This document shows positions 19,079 through 29,440 of a stretch of DNA of 64,000 nucleotides, one piece after another. Position numbers and translations under genes: made by a program. This stretch comes from DATBLY01 sp963705545. Its GTDB lineage: Bacteria; Actinomycetota; UBA4738; HRBIN12. How positions within the stretch are numbered: the first letter of the stretch is position 1; each line of letters starts with the position of its first letter. Below the pieces are notes generated by a model. The model saw only the letters and a list, made by a program, of their open reading frames with translations, was not told the origin of the DNA and ran no database searches. The stretch lies in NCBI GenBank assembly GCA_963705545.1, contig CAVPJX010000002.1:62001-126000 (forward strand), read 5' to 3'.

Positions 19079-19714
19079 GTGAGCGAGCCGCCCCCCCAGC
19101 GACGTTGGGAGAAGGTCGTCGAGATCCTGGAGGTCTCGGCGCTCGCGATCGTCGCGATCGCCACGGCGTTCAGCGGCTACCAGGGGTCGCAGTGGGGAGG
19201 CGAGCAGGCTCGGCTCTACGGGCTGGCGTCGACGACGCGGTTCGAGGCCGAAGCGGCGGCGACGATCGGCGGCCAGGAGCTCGTGGCCGACTCGTCGTTC
19301 TTCACCGCCTGGCTCCAGGCGCATGAGGCGGGAGACCGGCAGCTCGAGGCGATGATGGAGAAGCGGTTCTCGGCCGCGTACGCGGCCGCGTTCCAGGACT
19401 GGCTCGCGACCGATCCGTTCACCGACCCGGATGCGCCGCCCGGGCCCGGGTTCATGCCGAGCTTCGCGAACCCGTCGATGGTGAAGGCCGCGCAGCTGAA
19501 CGACGAGGCGTCGGCGTACTTCGCCCAGGGGACGAGCGCCAGGGAGACGGCCAACAAGTACGTGCGCCAGACCGTGCTGTTCGCATCGGTGCTGTTCCTC
19601 GTGACCGTCTCGCAACGGTTCCGGTTGCGGGGGGTGCGGATCGGCGCGAACGCCCTCGCGCTGGTGTTCCTGGTCTTCACCCTGTACGGGGTCGTCTCGC
19701 TCCCGCGGATGTGA
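19079..19714 (+). CDS. Membrane protein of unknown function with N- and C-terminal membrane segments
   Basis: About 211 aa, GTG start one base after the previous stop. Hydrophobic segments lie near 16-36 and two near 165-205; the region between (about 40-160) is soluble, mostly helical and rich in Ala and Glu. The arrangement resembles DUF4337-type proteins but the match is weak. The tight spacing with the DUF1345-like gene suggests a two-gene operon and a joint membrane complex. Confidence 0.65.
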   Translation: MSEPPPQRRWEKVVEILEVSALAIVAIATAFSGYQGSQWGGEQARLYGLASTTRFEAEAAATIGGQELVADSSFFTAWLQAHEAGDRQLEAMMEKRFSAAYAAAFQDWLATDPFTDPDAPPGPGFMPSFANPSMVKAAQLNDEASAYFAQGTSARETANKYVRQTVLFASVLFLVTVSQRFRLRGVRIGANALALVFLVFTLYGVVSLPRM

Positions 19715-19786
19715 CCGGGACCGGCGACCTGTCACGCTGTCCGCATCGACCCACGAGCCGAGCGGTCGGAACGAGGAGGCCACACC

Positions 19787-21177
19787 ATGGTGCACACCCG
19801 CGTATCGAACGAGGACCGCGGGGCGGGCACGGCCGTCGCGCCGGCCTACACCCAGCGCCTCGACCTCGAGCCGATCCCGAAGTTCGAGATGCCCGAGCAC
19901 GGGGCCCGGCCCGAGGCCGCCTACCGGCTGATCCACGATGAGCTCCTGCTCGACGGGAGCTCGCGGCTCAACCTCGCCACGTTCGTCACCACGTGGATGG
20001 AGCCCGAGGCGGACAAGCTGATGGCCGAGGCGTTCGACAAGAACATGATCGACAAGGACGAGTACCCGCAGACGGCCGAGATCGAGCGGCGCTGCGTGAA
20101 CATGGTCGCGCATCTGTTCCACGTTCCCGAGGACGGCGACGCGGTCGGCGCCTCCACGATCGGCTCGAGCGAGGCCGTGATGCTCGCGGGACTGGCGATG
20201 AAGTGGCGGTGGCGGGCGCGTCGGCGAGGCCGTCGGCAAGCCGACCGACCGGCCCAACCTGATCCTGGGATCCAACGTGCAGGTGGTCTGGGAGAAGTTC
20301 TGCCGCTACTGGGACGTCGAACCCCGGTACATCCCGGTGCGGGAGGGCCGCTACGTGATCGCTCCCGACGAGGCGGTCGAGCGGATCGACGAGGACACGA
20401 TCGGCGTGGTCGCGATCCTCGGCACGACGTACACCGGTGAGTTCGAGCCGATCGAGGCGATCCACGACGCGGTCGTGGCCAGCAACGACGAGACCGGCTT
20501 CGACGTCCCGGTGCACATCGACGCGGCCAGCGGTGGGTTCGTCGCGCCGTTCCTGCATCCGGAGCTCGCGCTGGGACTTCCGGCTGCCGGCCGTGCGTTC
20601 GATCAACGTGTCGGGACACAAGTACGGTCTCGTCTACCCGGGCGTCGGCTTCGTCGTCTGGCGCTCGAAGGACGACCTGCCCGACGACCTCGTGTTCCAC
20701 GTGAACTACCTGGGCGGCGACATGCCGACGTTCACGTTGAACTTCTCCCGGCCCGGGAACCAGATCGTGGGGCAGTACTACAACTTCCTGCGACTCGGCC
20801 GGTCCGGGTACCGCACGGTGATGGAGGCGCTCCGCACCCTCGCGACGCACACGTCGTCGAAGGTCGCGGAGCTCGGGCCGTTCGAGCTGGTCAGCGACGG
20901 CACCGCGATCCCGGTCTTCGCGTTCGGCCTGAAGCAGGGAGCGCCCTACACCGTGTTCGACGTCTCCGAACGACTCCGCATCGACGGCTGGCAGGTTCCG
21001 GCGTACACGATGCCCGACGACGCGACCGACGTCGCGGTGCTGCGCGTCGTGATCCGCGAGGGGTTCAGCTTCGATCTGGCGGAGTCGCTCATCGGGGACC
21101 TGAGCGCCGCGACGGATCACCTGCAGGCGAACCCACCCCGCGAGGCGTCGTCTCGTCCCGGGTTCAGCCACACGTAG
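19787..21177 (+). CDS. gadB: Glutamate decarboxylase (two frame breaks)
   Basis: Repaired length is about 462 aa, typical for GadB, a PLP enzyme that turns glutamate into GABA and consumes a proton. Conserved blocks are NLATFVTTWMEPEADKLM, GSSEAVMLAG, HIDAASGGFVAPF, INVSGHKYGLVYPGVGFV (PLP lysine in SGHKYG) and NYLGGDMPTFTLNFSRPG. The frame shifts by one extra base near 20224 (CGTCGGCGAGG, expected CGTCGCGAGG) and again near 20571 (GCGCTGGGAC, expected GCGTGGGAC). A strong ribosome site (CGAGGAGG) precedes ATG 19787. No glutamate/GABA antiporter gene is nearby. Confidence 0.88.
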
Positions 21178-21240
21178 CCCCCGTTGATCCGTCTCGGCTG
21201 CCGCCTCGGGCGCGCGCCGATCCCTTGCCCGCGCCTGCGG

Positions 21241-21246
21241 TAGGGT
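21241..21246 (+). promoter_or_regulatory. -10-like TAGGGT, leaderless start for the epimerase
   Basis: TAGGGT ends 9 bases before ATG 21256, no Shine-Dalgarno between. Confidence 0.5.
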
Positions 21247-21255
21247 CCCCTCTCC

Positions 21256-22251
21256 ATGCGGCTCCTGTTCATCGGCGGCACGTCGTTCGTCGGCCGCCAC
21301 ACGGCCGCCGAGGCGATCTCCCGCGGGCACGAGGTCACGCTCTTCCATCGAGGCCAGACCGGTGCGGACCTGTTCCCCGAGGCCGAGCACGTCCTCGGCG
21401 ACCGGACGACCGACCTGGACCGTCTGAAGGGACGCACCTGGGACGCGGCGGTCGACGTCTGCGCCTACCGCCCGAGCGAGGTGCGGTCCCTCGTCGCGGC
21501 GATCGGCGGGTCCATCGACCGGTACTGCTACGTCTCCACGTGCAGCGTCTACCGGCTGACGGGCGCCACGTCGGTCACGGAGGATTCGCCGCTGTGGGAC
21601 GAGGGGGACCTGCCGGATCCGACGAGCGAAGAGGTGACGTGGCTCTCCTACGGGCCGCTGAAGGCGCTGTGTGAGCGCGAGGCGACCGACGCGTTCCCGG
21701 GCCGGCTGTCGATCGTACGGCCCACCTACGTGATCGGGCCGCACGATCCGACCGACCGGTTCACGACCTGGGCGCGGCGCGCGGCCGGCGATGCCGAGAT
21801 CCTCATGGCCGGCCCGCGCGACGCGCCGATCCAGCTGATCGACGGCCGGGACCTGGGAGCGTTCACGGTCGACCTCGCCGAAGGGCGGGCGGCCGGGGTC
21901 TTCAACGGCGTCGGGCCCGCCGAGCCGCTCGACATGGCCGGCATGATGGCCGCCTGCGCCGAGGCGACCGGCGGCTCGGCGTCGGTGACGTGGGTCGATC
22001 CGGCGTGGCTCACGGAGCAGGGCGTCGAGGTCGAACGCGAGATCCCGCTCTACGCCACGCCCGAGGATCACGAGGTCATGCGCGCGGATCCCGCCCGCGG
22101 CCTGGCCGCCGGCCTCTCCCTCCGCCCGCTGGTCGAGACGATCCGCGACACCGTGTCGTGGGATCGCGAGCGGGGCCTCCCCGAGTTGCGCGATGCGCTA
22201 TCCGAGGACCGCCAGGCGGATCTCCTCGCCCGCTGGCACGCCGGTACGTAG
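21256..22251 (+). CDS. NAD-dependent epimerase/reductase (SDR superfamily)
   Basis: About 331 aa. An extended SDR fold with the nucleotide-binding LFIGGTSFVGRHTAAEA, a CYVSTCSVYRL strand, a YGPLK active-site Tyr-Lys pair (YxxxK) and IVRPTYVIGPHDPTDR. Such proteins act on nucleotide sugars or reduce small ketones; the substrate is unknown. Its stop codon lies inside the palindromic element at 22241-22264 that precedes the TadE gene. Confidence 0.82.
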   Translation: MRLLFIGGTSFVGRHTAAEAISRGHEVTLFHRGQTGADLFPEAEHVLGDRTTDLDRLKGRTWDAAVDVCAYRPSEVRSLVAAIGGSIDRYCYVSTCSVYRLTGATSVTEDSPLWDEGDLPDPTSEEVTWLSYGPLKALCEREATDAFPGRLSIVRPTYVIGPHDPTDRFTTWARRAAGDAEILMAGPRDAPIQLIDGRDLGAFTVDLAEGRAAGVFNGVGPAEPLDMAGMMAACAEATGGSASVTWVDPAWLTEQGVEVEREIPLYATPEDHEVMRADPARGLAAGLSLRPLVETIRDTVSWDRERGLPELRDALSEDRQADLLARWHAGT

Positions 22252-22264
22252 AAGTACGTACCGG
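22241..22264. promoter_or_regulatory. Palindromic element upstream of tadE/tadG (copy A)
   Basis: CCGGTACGTA-GAAG-TACGTACCGG is a perfect 10-bp inverted repeat with a 4-bp spacer. Its 19-bp core TACGTAGAAGTACGTACCG (22245-22263) is identical to 52984-53002 upstream of the flp operon. It ends 85 bp before the TadE start. It is probably a shared operator or activator site; the protein that binds it is unknown. Confidence 0.75.
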
Positions 22265-22349
22265 GCCTCGGGGGAACTCGGAATACCGGCCCGCGCCGGC
22301 CGACCCTAGCGTTGCTGCAGGCGTTCCAGCACGCGACTCAGAGGAGCAC

Positions 22350-22796
22350 ATGAAGGCCTCGAAGCGTTCGTTCCGGCGTCAAGAAGGCGCGGCAGCCGTC
22401 GAATTCGCGATCGTCGCGAGCCTGCTCTTCATGCTGATCTTCGGGATCATCGACTTCGGGTTCGCGTTCCACGCATGGAACAACACCGCGAACGCCGCCC
22501 GCGAGGGCGCCAGGCGCGGCGCGGTCGTCGCGGATCCGGACAACATCAAGTTGCGGACGGAGCAGGCGGCTCGAACGCTCGACCCCACGAAGCTGACGGT
22601 CACGGTCGAATGCAGCCTCGATGACGGCGTCACGTTCGGCGCGTGTGGCGCAGGCAGCACGTGGGAGGCGGGTGACATCGTCCGCGTGAACGTCGACTAC
22701 GCGTACGACCTGATCACCCCGTTCGGCTCCTTCGTGCCAGGGCTTGGTCCCACGATGAACGTGCACTCCATGTCCGAGTCCAGGTTCGAGGGCTAG
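22350..22796 (+). CDS. TadE-like minor pilin/pseudopilin
   Basis: About 148 aa. A short basic leader, then EGAAAVEFAIVASLLFMLIF, the TadE signature with hydrophobic helix and Glu in the first part of the mature protein, followed by FAFHAWNNTANAAREGARRG. The C-terminal domain has one Cys pair. TadE-like proteins assist Flp pilus assembly or piliation. A Shine-Dalgarno (GAGGAG, 22341-22346) precedes the ATG. It is followed by a TadG-type gene after 31 bases. Confidence 0.87.
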   Translation: MKASKRSFRRQEGAAAVEFAIVASLLFMLIFGIIDFGFAFHAWNNTANAAREGARRGAVVADPDNIKLRTEQAARTLDPTKLTVTVECSLDDGVTFGACGAGSTWEAGDIVRVNVDYAYDLITPFGSFVPGLGPTMNVHSMSESRFEG

Positions 22797-22827
22797 TGGT
22801 CGTCGGGGAAGCGAGGTTCGACACCGC

Positions 22828-24225
22828 ATGAGGACGCCACCTGGACTTCGGGGTCCGCGACGGCTCGGAGAAGAGCGCGGGGCTGTCGCGGTGCTGTTCG
22901 CCCTCACCCTCATCGTGATGTTCGCGGCGGTCGCCTTCGTCATCGATATCAGCCGCCTCTATCACGCTCGTCAGGTGCTACAGAACGCGGTCGACCTTGG
23001 CGCGCTCGCCGGGGCGGCCGAGCTTCCGGCCGCGGACGCAGCGAAAGGAACGGCCGCCGAGACGCTGGCGCGCCGTGTCGCGATCGCCAACGCACCGCAA
23101 CTGGCCTCCACGGCGACGCTGACGGTTTCGTTCCGCTGCATCGTCGGGGACCGTGATGGGAACAGCGTTCCGGACCCCGGCGAGGTGCCATTCATCTGCG
23201 GGCCATCCGCCGGTGCCTGGGCGGCGAACACGTGGACGTACAAGGGGAGCAGGGCGTCCCATCTGTGCAACCCATACGCCGGCGACAAGTGCAACACGAT
23301 CCGGCTGCAGACGAGCGAGTCCGTGGATTACTACTTCGCGCCCGTGATCGGGATCAACGACGGGAACACCGGCTCGGTCAGCGCCGCGTCATGCAAGGGC
23401 GCATGCGGGGCCCCTTCGAGCCCGGTCGACATCGTGATGGTGCTTGACCGGACCGGATCGATGACGCCGGCCGACATCGTGAACCTCAAGAACGCCGCGC
23501 TTTCGGTGCTTTCCTTCTACGACTCGAGCCAGCAGTGGGTTGGAGTGGTCGCGCTGCCCTACGGTCAGCCGTCGAACAAGTGTCAGGTGAACAACCCGCA
23601 GAACTACCCCAACTCGAACTACCAGGATTGGCAGGTAACGCCGCTCAGCAACGACTTCACCCGACCCGACGGGACCCTGAACACCGCGAGCCGCATCGTC
23701 CAAGATATCAACTGCCTGGTGCGCGCGGGAAGCCCCACGGTCAACGTCAACGGCCGGAATCAAACGAGCGCCGGTCATACGAACCTCGGGGATCCGCTCG
23801 ACGCCGCACGCGACATGCTCCGGCTGCAGGGGCGCACAGATGTCCCCGACGTGATCATCTTCGAGACCGACGGACAGGCGAACCAGCCGAACGGCTTGCA
23901 GCCGTGCAACTACCTCAACAGCAAAGCGAACATCGCGAAGGCCGCCGACCAAACGATCTTCTCGATCGCGTTCGGCCTGGACAACCCACCGGTTCGATGC
24001 AACTTCGACACCAGCGGACCGTTCCGCAACGTCCTCGCGACGACGAATATCGCGTCCGTGGCGACGCAGCCGTCACCCGACGACTTCCCCGGCGGGTGCG
24101 GCGTGAACGAGAACAAGGACGGCGACTGGTACTTCTGTACCCCGGCTGCCGCGGACCTCGAGCCGGTGTTCCGTCAGGTCGCCGCCGCGGCGATCGAGAC
24201 GTCGCACCTGGTCGACGACTTCTGA
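22828..24225 (+). CDS. TadG-like Flp pilus protein with von Willebrand A domain
   Basis: About 465 aa. The N-terminus RGAVAVLFALTLIVMFAAVAFVIDISR is the TadE/TadG-type membrane anchor (about 18-44), followed by HARQVLQNAVDLGALAGA typical of the Flp-assembly TadG group. A von Willebrand A domain (about 197-460) carries the MIDAS motif DRTGSM, and SAGHTNLGDPLDAARDML with FETDGQ supply the other metal positions. Many Cys residues suggest disulfides outside the cell. It forms an operon with tadE under the shared palindromic element. Confidence 0.85.
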   Translation: MRTPPGLRGPRRLGEERGAVAVLFALTLIVMFAAVAFVIDISRLYHARQVLQNAVDLGALAGAAELPAADAAKGTAAETLARRVAIANAPQLASTATLTVSFRCIVGDRDGNSVPDPGEVPFICGPSAGAWAANTWTYKGSRASHLCNPYAGDKCNTIRLQTSESVDYYFAPVIGINDGNTGSVSAASCKGACGAPSSPVDIVMVLDRTGSMTPADIVNLKNAALSVLSFYDSSQQWVGVVALPYGQPSNKCQVNNPQNYPNSNYQDWQVTPLSNDFTRPDGTLNTASRIVQDINCLVRAGSPTVNVNGRNQTSAGHTNLGDPLDAARDMLRLQGRTDVPDVIIFETDGQANQPNGLQPCNYLNSKANIAKAADQTIFSIAFGLDNPPVRCNFDTSGPFRNVLATTNIASVATQPSPDDFPGGCGVNENKDGDWYFCTPAAADLEPVFRQVAAAAIETSHLVDDF

Positions 24226-24325
24226 CGCGCAGCGCCGCTCCGTCTGCGCCTCGTCGCGCAGCGCCTCGCATCGGCGACCGCGACCGGTGACGCCGCCGTC
24301 CGGGTCGACGGCAGACTGTCCGCGC

Positions 24326-24841
24326 ATGTCCCGGATCGCGAAGGCCGACGCCCTGCGCATCCTCACGGAGGGGCACCGTGAGGTGGCCGGGCTGGTGGAT
24401 CGCCTCTCGCCTGCGGACGCGATCGCACCGGGTCTCGGGGGTGGGACGTGGTCCCCGAAGGACCTCCTCGGCCACCTCACCAGCTGGGAGGAGTACGCGC
24501 TCGCGGCGATCGGCGCGTGGGCCGACGGCGTCACGGCGCCGATCGACCAGGCGCTGCGGATCGACGGGCTCACCGCCATCAACCGGAAGGCGGTCGCGAT
24601 GCGGGCCGAGCGCCCGCTCGAACGGATCCGGACGGAATCCGGCGAGGTCCACCGGGAACTGATCCGGGTCCTCGGCGCCCTCTCGGACGAGACCTGGGAC
24701 GAGCCCCCGACGAGGCGCGCGAGACGCCCGCTCGCGGAGAAGGTGGGTGCGATCCTCGGCGGTCCCGGCGGCTGGTACCGGCACGCCGAGGCCCACCTGC
24801 CGAGCCTGCGCGCCTTCGTCGCGGAGCGCGCCTCCGGGTGA
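24326..24841 (+). CDS. DinB/YfiT-superfamily protein
   Basis: About 171 aa. A four-helix-bundle DinB-like protein with the hallmark GTWSPKDLLGHLTSWEEYAL (first metal-ligand His) and a closing YRHAEAHLPSLRAF (second His region). Members act as thiol-dependent transferases or are of unknown role. The start is taken as ATG 24326; an in-frame GTG at 24287 gives a Pro-rich extension that does not look like this family. Confidence 0.8.
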   Translation: MSRIAKADALRILTEGHREVAGLVDRLSPADAIAPGLGGGTWSPKDLLGHLTSWEEYALAAIGAWADGVTAPIDQALRIDGLTAINRKAVAMRAERPLERIRTESGEVHRELIRVLGALSDETWDEPPTRRARRPLAEKVGAILGGPGGWYRHAEAHLPSLRAFVAERASG

Positions 24842-24938
24842 CGGCCGGACGGCCCGGCGGCCGGCGGCCGAACGTCGGTGGGCAGCCGCCCCGCGACCGC
24901 CTTAGGCTCGCGGCGACGGACGACTCACGGAGGCACCC

Positions 24939-25967
24939 ATGGATCTCGACCTCGACACCCTTCGCACCACGGCGCGTGAGCTGGTCGCCCCCGGCCGGGG
25001 CATCCTCGCCGCCGACGAGTCCACCGGCACGATCCGCAAGCGGTTCGATGCGATCGGCGTCGAGTCGACCGAGGAGAACCGACGCGCGTACCGTCAGATG
25101 CTGTTCACCACGCCGGGCCTCGGCGAGCACATCAGCGGCGTGATCCTGTTCGACGAGACGATCCGGCAGGCGACCGACGACGGCCTGCCGTTCGTCCGCG
25201 TCCTGCAGGACGCCGGGTCGATCCCGGGGATCAAGGTCGACACGGGGGCGAAGCCGCTCGCCCGGTTCCCGGGCGAGACGGTGACCGAGGGGCTCGACGG
25301 GCTCCGCGAGCGACTCGCCGAGTACGCGGACCTGGGGGCGCGCTTCGCGAAGTGGCGGGCGACGATCTTCATCGGCGACGGCCAGCCGACCGACTTCGCG
25401 ATCCTCGCGAACGCGCACGCGATGGCCCGCTACGCCGCGCTGTGTCAGGAGCGCGGCATCGTCCCGATCGTCGAGCCCGAGATCCTGATGGACGGCGATC
25501 ACACGATCGAGGCGTGCGAGCTCGCCACCGCCCGCACGCTCGACGTGCTCTACGCGCTGATGCGGGAGCATCGCGTGGATCTCCCCGGGTCCCTGCTCAA
25601 GGTGAACATGGTCCTGTCCGGCAAGGACTGCCCCGTCCAGGCGGGTCCGCAGGAGGTCGCGGAGTCGACCGTCCGGTGCCTGACGGCGCAGGTGCCCCCG
25701 GAGGTCCCAGGCGTCGTCTTCCTCTCGGGCGGACAGTCGGACGAGGACGCCACGTTGCACCTGTCGGCGATGAACCGGCTCGGGGCGCACCCGTGGGAGC
25801 TGTCGTTCTCGTACGGCCGGGCGCTTCAGGCGCCGTCGCTCGGGGCGTGGGGCGGTGACCCGGCGAACGTCGAGGCCGGCCAGCGGGCCCTGGCGCACCG
25901 CGCGCGGATGAACGGCCTGGCGCGGAACGGGGACTACACGGCCGAGATGGAGTCGTCCGCGGCCTGA
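24939..25967 (+). CDS. Class I fructose-bisphosphate aldolase
   Basis: About 342 aa. It cleaves fructose-1,6-bisphosphate to two triose phosphates. Class I signs are GRGILAADESTGTIRKRF near the N-terminus, ARFAKWRATI (Lys of the active site), IVPIVEPEIL with catalytic Glu residues, the Schiff-base Lys in GSLLKVNMVLSGK and FLSGGQSDEDATLHL. A Shine-Dalgarno (CGGAGG) precedes the ATG. Its last 34 bases overlap the 3' end of the convergent cyclase/ATPase gene. Confidence 0.95.
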   Translation: MDLDLDTLRTTARELVAPGRGILAADESTGTIRKRFDAIGVESTEENRRAYRQMLFTTPGLGEHISGVILFDETIRQATDDGLPFVRVLQDAGSIPGIKVDTGAKPLARFPGETVTEGLDGLRERLAEYADLGARFAKWRATIFIGDGQPTDFAILANAHAMARYAALCQERGIVPIVEPEILMDGDHTIEACELATARTLDVLYALMREHRVDLPGSLLKVNMVLSGKDCPVQAGPQEVAESTVRCLTAQVPPEVPGVVFLSGGQSDEDATLHLSAMNRLGAHPWELSFSYGRALQAPSLGAWGGDPANVEAGQRALAHRARMNGLARNGDYTAEMESSAA

Positions 25968-28900
25968 AGCGCGGTGACCTCGGCGAGCGGCTGGCTCGCG
26001 CCCAGGCGTTCGAAGCGCAGGCGAGCCTCCAGCAGCGGCCGGTCGGCATCGGCCGCGCGACCGAGGGCGATCAGGCAGCGGGCCTGCCCGAGCCGCGTGA
26101 GCCCCTGCTCCAGCGAGAAGCCCATCACGTCCCACCGGAGCGCGGCGTCCCGGTATCGGACGAGGGCCTCCTCGTATCGGCCCTCGGCCTCGGCCTGGAT
26201 CGCCAGGGCCGTGACGACGCCGTGGCGGTGGCGCGGCGTCCGGACGAACTCCGGCGAGGGGACCAGCCGGGTGATGGCCGCGGGATCGCCCAGCGCGGCC
26301 AGCGCCCGCGCGACGATCGGCAGGAACATCGCCCGCGACCGCGGTTCGTTCGCGGTCCGCTCCTCGAACTCGGCGAGCATCGCCCGCGCCCTCTCGGCGT
26401 CCGAGGACAGGCGGAACGTCTCGGCCGCGCACACGAGCGCGGGCACCAGGTACTCCAGGAGGTCGAGGCGACGCGCGTCCGCGAGGAGCTGATCGATCCG
26501 CTGACGGACCCGCTCATGCTGACCCCGTCGGAGCCGGACCCAGGCCGCGAACAGCTGCGCGTAGACCCCGATCTCGGACCGCCGGTCCTCGGCGTGACGC
26601 CACATCTGGTTCGCGATGCGCATCACCGCGTCCCAGTCGCCGAGGTCGAACAGGCACTCCAACTCGCCCATCCGCGCCTGCTGCGCCTGCGAGACGAAGC
26701 CGCGCTGCTCCGCGAGCCGCTTCATCTCGCGCCAGGCCACGAGCGCCTCGGCCGGCCCTTCACGGAACCAGAGCTCGAACGCGTAGTTGCCCAGCGCGAG
26801 CCCCAGCGACTGGCCGTGGCCCGCGGACCTCGCCAGCTCGATCGCCGACCGCAGGTCGTCGAGCCCTCCCTCGTCCCCGGTCTCGCAGCGCGCGGCGCCG
26901 CGGAACTGGAGCGCACGGACGTACTCGTCGTCCAGGTCGAGCTCTTCGGCGAGCGCGAGCGCCCGCTCCGCCCAGGTCAGGCAGTCCTCGTACGCGGCGG
27001 CCGTGAGGAGCTCGCCGGCCTTGCGGTTGTAGATCCGCACGAGCTCGGGACCGGGCGGCTCGGCCTCCAGGACCGTGATCGCCTCCTCCATCAGCGCCGT
27101 CGACCGCGCGAGCTCGCCTCGCCGGCCCAGCACGCGCGCCAGGAGCCCCATCGCCTCACCTTGGCCGCGCCGGTCCCCGGTCGCGCGGAACCCCTCGATC
27201 GCCTCCTCGAACAGACCGACCGCCTCGTCGTGACGCCCTCGGAGCGACGCCACGTCCCCCGCGCGCGACAGCGTCCGCGTCCGCAGGGCGTGCCCGCCAC
27301 CCATGAGCTCGAGCGCCTGACGCAGGTAGGCGTCGGCCCGGGCGGCGTCCAGGCGCCAGACCCGGTCGGTCGCCATGAACAGCGCGGTCGACGTGTCGGC
27401 CCGGAGCTCGTCCAACCCCTCGTGGGTCCCGCTCGTGCGCGTGTACTCGAGCGCCTCCAGGTAGTGATGCGCCAGCTCTTCCGCGAAGTCCTGCAGACGG
27501 CCGGCGAGCGTCGCCTTCAGCCATCGCGCGGCCGCGAGGTGCTTCACGCCCCGAGCGGCACGCGGGATCTGTCCGTACGCGACGTCCCGGATCAGCAGGT
27601 GCCAGAAGGTGTACTCGCGCTGTCCCGAGAGGCTCGAGGTGGCGGACGGGCGCACCAGCTCTCGCCGGCCGGCCTCGTCGAGCAGGTCCCGGACCTCCTC
27701 CTCCCGGAGGCCGCTCATCAGGGCGAGCGCCCCGGACCAGAACACCTTGCCGAGGACGGCCGCATCGTGGATCAGCGCCTTCACGTCGACCGGCAGGGCG
27801 TCCAGGCGCGCGGCGAGCAGTGCCTGGATCGACTCGGGAACCGGGATCCGATCGGCCTCCGGCAGGCGTCCGCTCGCGCCCCGCTCGATGAGCCCGCGAT
27901 CGATCAGCATCTGCACGAACTCCTCGGCGTACAGGGGGTTGCCGGCGCAGCGGTCGATCAGGACCGCCTGCGTCTCCGCGGGCAGCACCGTGCGGTCCAG
28001 CAGCTGCGCGAGCAGCTGCGCGGTCTCCGCGTCGGTGAGGGGGCCGAGGGGGATCGAGGTCGCGTTCTCGCGTCCTCGTCCGAAGCTCGGTGCCCGGTCG
28101 GCGAGCTCCGGCCGCGCGGCACACACGACCAGCAACCGTCCGGAGGCGGCGGAGTCGACGAGCGCCTCGATGAAGCTCAGCAACGCACGCGTCGGCCCAA
28201 TGCAGGTCCTCGAACACGAGGACCGTCGGTCGGCTCTCGGCGAGCGCCTCGAGGAACCGGCGCCAGGCCGTGATGCGTTCCTCGCCGCGCGGGTCGGGAT
28301 CCTCCGTCCCCAGCCCGATCAGCGTGGCGAGATGCTTGTGGAGCCAATCGCGCTGGTCGCGGTCGCGAGCCACGGCGTCGACCGCGACGTCGAGCTTCGC
28401 CTCCGCCTCGGCGGGCAGGTCCGAGTCGAGGATCCCGGCCTCGCCCTTCACGATCTCGCCGAGGGCCCAGAAGCTCACGCCCTCTCCGTAGGGCAGGCAT
28501 CGCCCCTGGCGCCAATTCACGAAGTCGGGGAGCGCGTCCACGTAGCTCGCGAACTCACGGATCAGGCGCGACTTGCCGACGCCGGGCTCACCGGTGATCG
28601 TCACGAGCCAGGTATGGCCGTTCCCCGGGCGCTCGGCGCCGAGCGTCGCCTCGAACCGCTCACGCAGGATCCCGCTCTCCGATCCGCGACCGACGAACGA
28701 TCCCGTCGGTCGCGCGGTGACGTCCGTATCGAGCCGGCTCCTCGGTTCGATCGGCTGCCAGATCGGCAGCGGCTCGGCCTTGCCCTTCACGCGGACCGGC
28801 TCGAGCTGCTCGTAGACGAACTCTCCACGCGTCGCTCGGTAGGTGGGCTCGCCGACCACGATCCCGCCCGAGGGCGCGACCGACTGGAGCCGGGACGCGG

Positions 28901-29381
28901 TGTTCACCACGTCGCCGGTCAGGCTCTCGCCGATCTGCGGCCCCTGACCGAACGCGACGATCGCCTCGCCGGTGTTGATCCCCACGCGGACCGCCAGGCC
29001 GAGCTCGGGCCGCGCGGCGTCGATCTCAGCGATCGCGGTCCGGATGCGGAGCGAGGCGCGGACCGCCCGTTCGGGGTCGTCCTCGTGTCCGACCGGCGCG
29101 CCGAACACGCCGAGGACCGCGTCGCCGATGAACTTGTCGACCGTCCCGCCGAAGTGCTCGATCACGTCCTTGAGGGTTGCGTGGTAGACGCTGAGCGTCG
29201 CCTTCACGTCCTCGGGATCGGCGTGGTCGCTGCGCTCGGTGAAGCCGACGAGGTCGCAGAAGAGCACCGTGACGATCTTGCGCTCCTCGCCGGCGGCATC
29301 GGCGACCAGACGTGCGCCGCAGGCCATGCAGAACCGAGCGGTGTCGGGGTTCTGGGTGCCGCAACGGGAGCAGGTGATCAC
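25934..29381 (-). CDS. Adenylate/guanylate cyclase-AAA ATPase-TPR regulator (frame break near 28190)
   Basis: About 1148 aa when repaired. In order: zinc ribbon CSRCGTQNPDTARFCMACG (3-22), class III nucleotide cyclase domain (about 33-200; VTVLFCDLVGFTERS, DKFIGDAVLGVFG, GDVVNTASRLQ), AAA/NACHT-like ATPase (about 230-600; Walker A GEPGVGKSRLI, Walker B TVLVFEDLHWAD) and a long C-terminal TPR-like helical region (about 650-1148). Such proteins are large cytoplasmic signal integrators; catalytic output is likely cAMP but not proven. One extra base near 28190 separates LHWADA from LLSFIEALVDS. GTG 29381 has TACACT 6 bases upstream. Confidence 0.85.
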
Positions 29382-29387
29382 CGCGTC

Positions 29388-29393
29388 AGTGTA
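29388..29393 (-). promoter_or_regulatory. -10-like TACACT before the cyclase/ATPase gene
   Basis: Minus-strand TACACT ends 6 bases before GTG 29381; no Shine-Dalgarno is visible. Confidence 0.4.
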
Positions 29394-29440
29394 GGGTCGC
29401 CACGTCCGCTCACGATCGATGGCCGTCGACGAGGAGCCAC

